A DNA stretch of 64,000 bases. Origin: Albifimbria verrucaria (taxonomy: Eukaryota; Ascomycota; Sordariomycetes; Hypocreales; Stachybotryaceae). The notes below the pieces were generated by a model that ran no database searches, had not been told where the DNA came from, and saw only the letters and a program-made list of their open reading frames with translations. A program made the position numbers and the translations under genes. Where the stretch lies: the NCBI GenBank assembly GCA_020081605.1, contig JAHREC010000060.1, positions 45,218 to 109,217 on the forward strand, in the 5' to 3' direction. This document shows, piece after piece, positions 57,274-64,000 of the stretch (positions are counted from its first letter, which is position 1; every line of letters starts with the position of its first letter).

Positions 57274-60200
57274 CCATTGTTATTGAAACCCCCATTAGTA
57301 TGTAAACTGAGATATGAACACCGCCTTTCGATTCGAAAAGGCCTATCTAACCATTATTGTACCAGTTAGATACCACGTTCATCTATCCTGAGGTCGGAAG
57401 CTTACTAGGAGGTGGTACACATCTCAAAGGAATCTTTGGGGTAAAGTATTTGCCAGATGACCATACATAACCCCCTGTTCATCTACGGCGCGTATATAAT
57501 TTCCATCATCGTCGTTCCATGGCAGACGACTTGACGGCACTTACGCAAAGAGAATAAACCATTGTCTGGCGGGGCCACGGTTGGCTCGATAAGCTTCGGA
57601 TCAAGAAGTCGAGAATTGGAAAACATTGGCTTGTTTGTGAGGTGACATCGCCTGGCACCCACTGCTGCACGCAGGGTTACCAGCTGCCACGACGGCTGGA
57701 TTTCTTCATGTGTTTGTTCGTCTTAGGTAGCTTTTATCAGTCTACAAGATACAAGAGAATGCTCAACTACTTGGAGGGTTTGATCGAACGTGGTATTCCT
57801 GTTCGTTGTTCTTGTGCGCAGAGTATACCAAAGTAGTTCGAAAGAACCTCTAGAGCGGTTAACGATGCAAGTTCAACAGAGAAGCGAACATTGATGGAAC
57901 AAGGTTGTATGTGCGTCGAAAACATCAGTTGATGACCCTTTCCATTCGACCACAGAGTCACCCAAACCTGGACAGAAATTCTACCAGGGTATGTGTCATA
58001 CCATGTTCATGTATCATGATATACAGCCGACAGCTCGTTGGTCCGAACAGGCTGGCCCATGCATGAGGAGATGCCAGGTTTGCTGAACTCTTGAAAATGC
58101 AGGAGTAATCAATGTAAGAGTAGAAGCCATCAGATGGATGGATGGCAAGGACGTGTTCTCATACTCATTCGACAGTCCGTGATATTCTCTACTCTCCCTA
58201 GCTTTACATTCTTTGCCTCCTACGGTGAAGCCTACACTTGGCAATCGGCTCCCTCTTGTCTCTCACGTTGGACACAGGCGGGTGCACTGGTGCCATTACT
58301 AAACTGTCGCAATGCGTACGACATAGCCTGTTGGTAGGAGAAAAAAATACCATACATGTCTCATAACAAGAGCCCGAGGACTGTGGTGCAAATAAATTGG
58401 TCTCAGAAGAGCCCCTCCGCATGGTCTACTACGTATCAAAGTAGATGAGATAACTGAGGCCGGCCGGGAAGGGTCCTCGCTCTCGACAAGCACAACGGAA
58501 CACGATGAGCCAGTGAACAGGACAGTGCGTGAAGAGACAAAGCAGGGAGGGGCAGTTGACATCATGGCGGATTCTGAACCTCCTGCTCGTGGTGACGGAG
58601 CCAAGAGGTCAAACAAGTGTAGCATCCATCGACCACTCGTTTTGAAGCAGGACTCGGTGCTAGTGATGCTAAGTTAAGAGGCTCAGAGCCGAAAAAAAAC
58701 GCCAAGAAAGATAAGGAAGGGCTGTTTTTTTTTTTTTTATCTCGTGATAACATTAACCCCAAATCGCGGATTCGATACAACTTACCATGATGTGCGGTAA
58801 TCCACCGAGTGACGGAGTACGGTGGCTTGCATGTGGATCGTGTGCAAGTACCACCTCTCCGGAGTTTTTATCATCTGGAGGAAAGACTGCGCTGTTCATG
58901 CACAGAGTATTATCGACAGATACCAATTGGCCTTATCGGAGATGGCATGTGGTCGCCGAAGCCAGCGTCGTCAAAGCTACCCTGGAACATCAAGATGCAA
59001 ATGGCGAAATCATGGTCAACATAGATGGGATACCTACGTAACACGAAGCTTACAAGCAACTCGCTCTTTTACAGTGCACATGTTTACTTTCTCACATTTG
59101 CTCAAAGGTCCCAGGAAAAGAACGGAAGCTGTGCAGATCGTCGACATTGATGGGAGGGACAAATCTGGCACGGCGCACATACGAGACGTAAATACTATGG
59201 GCGTCCCAAGTGAAGTTTACGCAGTACATCTATCTCCAAATTAGAGAGGAGTGGTTCAGCATTCTCGGCGAGCAGTGCACGGGAGGTTACGTGCAACGCT
59301 GATACGGTCGCCCCTACAATTTATGGTGTCGATGCAGAGGACAAGCCTCATGACCAAGGCTCGAACCTGGAAAATCTATAGCGGCTTGTGTGGCACGGAT
59401 AACTGATGTTGCAGCCGCCTCGGCGCCCGTGTGGAACGGCGCCCTTGTGGAACGAGGGTGTGAGATCACGGGCCAAGTGGAAACAGTTTACTGGAGACTG
59501 AGCGAAGGCATGGAGTGGGAACGGGGAAAGAGAGGCGACCTAGAAGATTAACAAAGGAAATCTGGACAGCAGGACGAAACCAGATGAGAAGGTCAATGAC
59601 CTGTTCGAGGATCGAAACGATGGGTTATGTAACCTCAATTCTCGGCCAGCCATTACGTTCGCCGAGTTCCTTTGGTTTCATCATGATTCCGTGCATCTGC
59701 AGAATGGCCCAACCTATAGTGGGTGTAAATATTGCCAATAGTCAGGACTGCGAAAGCAGTGGCAATGTGAACTGTTCGATCCAGGCACATGGGCATTGTC
59801 GAAACAGGCGACATCGAGGCATGAGGGTAGTCAGCGTCTGGCCATGGCATCCACTAGCCCATGATGTAGGCCGCCGAGGCGCGTGGCAAGGTACGTCTCA
59901 GCAATATTCAGATGTCGTAGTTGTGATGAAATCGTGTACATTGAGCAACTGGATCCTGGATATAGAAGCGGCAGGGAGGGCCCCATCGCAACGAGACGTC
60001 TACGGCTTTGCAAACCTCGTCCTGGCCGAAGGCGACATTGAGGTGTAACTTGGCCAGAGCTAGGTAAACCAGTTCCTTTATCGTCATCCTAATATGGATA
60101 AGACCGGCATGATCGAGGGTTAAACAAGACACGGAGGAGTCGTCGCGATATATCTCTTACGATACGAGGCTGTTGTAAATAGCGATCCCACGCGCTGGGT

Positions 60201-60601
60201 CTTGGCTGTCGAGGCTGCAAGTGTGTCCAGGCGTTCCATCTGGCCTGCCATTATCATCACCGGGTCTTCCCTCCAAGATAATGGCTTACTGAAGAGTTTC
60301 TTGACTGGGGCTTGATAATAGTGCAATAGACTGGGATAATAGCCAGATTCTTCTGCAGTGGCTCAGGAAGGCCTGCCTACCCGAGATAAAGCCAGAGAAT
60401 CGATGCCAACAGCGTATCCTCGTCGTCGACAGTCACAAGTCCATCTGACGATCCCGTTCCAACACAAACTTGGAAGATTCTATGCTATGTCTTTTAGCTT
60501 CGATCTCTTACAATACATGTGTCCTAGCCCCTCGAGGTAGGCGTTCTCTCGCCGCCGAAGTCAGCCATCTACAGAAAGAAGAGGGTTTGTGTCTTTCGAT
60601 T
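57274..60601. other. stretch without a firmly supported gene
   Basis: Several frames of 60-177 codons occur (for example 58787-59041 and 59515-60048 plus, 59908-60132 minus), none with a recognised domain or a defensible exon chain. A 16-base T run lies at about 58723-58739. Hidden frameshifted genes remain possible. Confidence 0.35.
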
Positions 60602-62251
60602 CTATGTGGCCAATAAGGCGCTTCTGCGATGATCCAGAGACTTGGGAGTCTGTGGTGTGGTCAGACCTGCAGAGACATCTGCTGCAGAGGTAGATTTCCT
60701 TGGCCTTGCTCGATGGGCTCTAAAGATCTGCCCATGGATGCTCCGATATGTTAGCAGATTCCTCGTCTTCGGGCCTTGATTTCCATTGTAGACCGTGTGC
60801 GGGGTGAGGCGTGGTATGTACAAGTGGTGGTTTGACCAGACGCCTGGGACGGTCTACGGAGGCCACAGGCTCCTCTGCCTGACGTTGTCGGGCGTAGTGG
60901 GTTGTTTTGGCTCGCTTCCGTCGTAGCTTCTCGGCTAGAGGCTCGTCATCGTTGCTGGAGTTCTTATCGCGACGTCTGATGGAAGCAGTATTTGTCCCGC
61001 CCAGCTCATTTACCACGTTATCCAAAGCCTTGCCGAGACTGTCAAACCCATCGCTTGTACGGCTGGTGTTTTCAAGGCTTGTCGTTTATGACTAGAGCAC
61101 AACTCCCTGAAGCGAATAGCGTTATTCCGTTCGAATAGAGACAAGGCAGCTTTTGCAACAGATGCGCCTCCCTTTGATACTTTTCCTTAATATTATTAAA
61201 TCCAAGTAATAGTAGCTCACGGTAGTCTACTTTGTTTTGTTCCGGCTGGTACAGGAAGTATGCTCGTACGGCGGTACGATAGCCATAGCAGGCATCCCAC
61301 AGAACGTTGAGCTCGTCCTTAAGCAGCTTCATTTCTGTCTCGTGGCAGTCTGCTTCTTCCTCCCGTCGTCTGTTCTTGTCCTTGACTTTATCGAGCCTCT
61401 TCTCGAGCTCATTGTGAGCCCTTTGCATCATGGCAGCGTTTCGAGCTGCTTCTTTTCTGATCTCCACGTTCTTGTTGTTTGACGCCGTGAGCTTCTTTTC
61501 AAGCTGCATGCTTCTCTGTCATGGCAGCCATGGTTGAAGCCATCTCATTTCCGAGCTCTAACAAATCCCTCTCTAAGCCATCCTTCTTCGTCTTCATTTC
61601 TCAAATCTCAAGATAGAGAGAGCGGAACATTATTCGTCGGCGCGGCGACGGAGGAGTGCTCGTTGGAGGAATAGCTACGAAGCCGTTCAGACTCTTTTTC
61701 TCTTGCTCCAGCTCTCCCTGCAGCTTAGCTTTATCTTAAGAAAGCAGCTTAAGCTTCGCATCCTGTTCCTTCTGCAAAGGTCTTAGCCGGTCCCTGGCTA
61801 GATGTCGGAGTCCTCCTCGAGATTGTTCATGATGACGAGATGCCGTACCGCTATCGCGGCTTACTTGCCCACGAGGACTGTCATGTCTATACACAGGGTT
61901 CCCTGGTCGCCTGGGCGGCTGGTTGATGTTGGATTGAAGAAAGTCGCGAGGTTGCAAGTACATGCCCATCGAGAGGGGACCACGCTGTCGAAGTCCCGGG
62001 CGGGACGGGTTTAAACTTCGCCCTCGATGCAAGGCTGCAGGTGGCGCGCAAGACAGCGCATGCTCGGTTGGGGACGATAACGAGGGACAGCCAGCTGGCT
62101 CCCGGGGCAGGGGTGGAAATTGGACACAAAGACACGATGTATCGAGTGCAACAGAAGGGTAGGGAGGGTGGTTAACCAGGGAGCTACTGTTGGCAAGGCC
62201 GGTGAGACTCTGGCCGGCCGTGGTTGTATTAGCCATGGTCATGTTGTTCAT
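60602..62251 (-). CDS. coiled-coil protein (several frameshifts)
   Basis: The likely start is MNNMTMANTTTAGQ at 62251; an in-frame ATG lies at 62389. The N-terminal third is Ser/Pro/Arg-rich and ends with LARDRLRPLQKEQDAKLKLL. Coiled-coil pieces follow in other frames: KAKLQGELEQEKKSLNGFV, KKDGLERDLLELGNEMAS, then EKKLTASNNKNVEIRKEAAR through AHNELEKRLDKVKDKNRRRE and ETEMKLLKDELNVLWDACYG. After about 61085 a shift leads to DSLGKALDNVVNELGG and a basic segment (AEKLRRKRAKTTHYARQRQ). The last frame ends at 60602 with RKSTSAADVSAGLTTPQTPK. One-base shifts are needed near 61737, 61600, 61510, 61085 and 60740. It would be a protein of roughly 550 residues with a central heptad-repeat rod, possibly structural or scaffold-like. 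No family is recognised. Confidence 0.5.
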
Positions 62252-62389
62252 CCTCGTCGGATGTGAGACGTCGTGGAAGGCGAAGGGCGTGACGAAACAT
62301 TCACCAGCTGCGGAAACCACAGTGGCCCGTTGACGCGCTCGGGGTTGACGCGCTTGGGCAAGGAAACAAGTTGGCACAGCCATGTACAT

Positions 62390-64000
62390 GACTCAGTCGT
62401 TGACGATGTAAGGTCTAGAGACGTGCTCGAAGAGCGTCACCTTGGACTCATTCCCGTACGGCGCCGGGAAAAATGGTCAAGCGCGGTCGGTGCCAAGGTT
62501 TACACAACCCTTCGCCCACTGCTCCTCCCCACCCACACAGAGTAGTGTCGCAACGTTTGCTTGAGGGATCTTCCAGGAATCAGTTCGTTACATTCAGTAC
62601 AGGTAGAGTCGAGGTCGGCAAGCGTTTCTCGTTGACAACCCTAAAGGAAATTGATATCCACTACGGGAGGCACCACATTGGTCCCTCCCGGTTGACTGAT
62701 CATAAAAGATATGTCGTAGTGCAGGTAACACGGGCGGCCAAGTGAAGAGTTCAGCGTCTTTGCTGAGGTTTTTCAGGAGCCATGCTCGGCGATTCTCCAT
62801 AGGTCCTTATAGAGTCCCTGTAACGCTCCAACAAGCGAGGATATGCTGGGGAAGGGTGAGTGATCCGCGACCGTGAAACACAACCCACACGCATCTCTGC
62901 TCGACTTGCGAGGACTTGATAGTGGCGGCTTACCACGGTCACACTTGAAAATCCCATGACAGGGGCGCATAACGTCCACAACTGTGTCCGTATTTAAGCC
63001 AGGGAAAGAGTGAAGTGCTCAAGCGGAAGTGGGAAAGATGCCCGGGGCAGCGTCCGCTTCGCTTCCTTAATGAGAGGACAAGTAGGTTTGGGCTTATCCA
63101 TCTCATCGGTAATTGGTTGAAGGTCTTATCGCGTGAGGTTAGTCGTAGGTCAATGTACCTTGTGATAATACGTACGCTCTTGGTGTTGTTAATATGCTGC
63201 CTGCCCCGAGCCCTGACCACTGTGACAATGTTCTTGACCCGGCTGCCTCCGGCCTGAAGAGGGTCGCTTCGAGCGGTGACGTTCGTGGTATCGAGCGTAG
63301 CGAGGCCAGCTCGATGCAATCGCCGCCGGAGGCATCGTTAAGGGCTCTCAATGTTGCTATTGATGTTGGCCATGGTATAGCGTATAGAAAGGGCCAACGT
63401 GCCCATAATGACTAGGTCATCTTCCTATGCGATGAGGGTAGAGTTGTGGAGAACTGACAGTGAAGCTTTGCAACCGTGAAACCCTGCCGTCAGCATCTCG
63501 TGCCTTTCGATGCTTGCACAATTGTGGCTTGGGTGTTCCACGGAAACGAGAAGTAGCCCGCCTATGGCAGTCGTTCACCGAGGTTTCGGATAGGGGTTGT
63601 ATGGATTACAGTTTTCTTGTTGCGTGCTCAAGGTACCCACACAACTGAGTTGATCGAATTCATGAAGGCGAAGATGACGGCTGGAAGACGGGCTTGAGCA
63701 AGATGTTGACAGGACACGGGAAAGAATCGGTCTTTCTTAGGTCGGCCAAGGGGGTTGCGTGTCTCTTTGGGCTAAGACGACACTTCAGACCACAAGCTTC
63801 GTAAACTATATCAGCCGTGTCGGGAGGTGAAGTAGTTCAAGTTGTAGGTGTTGTATTGGTCGTGACACTGCCGTGTTACTGTAGATGCGTTGTCGAGCCA
63901 CTGCAACCAAAGGAAGTTCCTCCAAGATCCTACGTCGTCTGTTTACACAGATGGCAATACTCCCACTTGCAAGAGGTCTGGTCCCGTTCACTCAATCGGA
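62390..64000. other. stretch without a supported gene
   Basis: Only short frames on both strands without domains. Nothing else was noticed up to the window edge. Confidence 0.4.

Noticed and set aside
59515..60048. 177-codon plus-strand frame and opposing minus-strand frames
   Set aside because: Neither strand gives a convincing protein composition or exon chain; reported only as an unsupported stretch.

Overview
The window looks like nuclear DNA of a filamentous ascomycete, most likely a Sordariomycete. The supported genes carry short introns of about 48-180 nt with GTRNGT donors and CTRAC/CTGAC-type branch points. Promoters contain pyrimidine-rich tracts. Recognisable families are fungal: an Rpn4-like C2H2 regulator, an HMT1-like vacuolar ABC half-transporter, a Fungal_trans_2 regulator, and a pogo/CENP-B-derived protein. 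One AT-rich block looks like transposon DNA degraded by RIP (repeat-induced point mutation). No rRNA, tRNA, CRISPR array or bacterial-style operon was seen.

Layout. 1-3.6 kb: no gene supported, two short tandem repeats. 3.6-7.0 kb: a plus-strand Ser/Pro-rich gene, a convergent broken Myb/SANT-like gene and an F-box-like gene. 9.6-10 kb: piggyBac transposase relic. 11.4-13 kb: a three-exon RRM-like gene and a hypothetical reading frame. 14.5-15.2 kb: microsatellites. 17.4-19.4 kb: Rpn4-like regulator. 21.3-24.5 kb: HMT1-like transporter in six exons. 25.8-27.3 kb: zinc-finger protein. 30.8-31.6 kb: unknown acidic protein. 37.4-37.8 kb: small single-pass membrane protein. 38.9-40.85 kb: AT-rich terminal-inverted-repeat element holding a foldback structure and two solo LTRs with exact 5-bp target duplications. 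41.7-48.1 kb: gene-dense, with two small spliced plus-strand genes, an unknown minus-strand gene whose start codon abuts a 16-copy palindromic minisatellite, a pogo-derived protein with an internally duplicated C-terminal region, and an unknown membrane-type protein. 49.5-51.3 kb: broken unknown gene. 53.1 kb: 254-bp MITE. 54.3-57.3 kb: Fungal_trans_2 regulator. 60.6-62.3 kb: coiled-coil protein.

A theme across the window is that most of the longer genes can be read as one protein only by shifting frame by one base, usually as if one base were missing and often in or next to a homopolymer. That points to residual indel errors in the assembly, although real gene decay cannot be excluded from sequence alone. 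It also means further genes may be hidden in stretches described here as empty. The genes do not form one recognisable pathway. The zinc-finger regulator and the metal-tolerance transporter are neighbours on the same strand, but nothing seen here links their functions. The most unusual area is 41.7-47 kb (pogo-derived gene, palindromic array, overlapping small genes) beside the nested transposon block.
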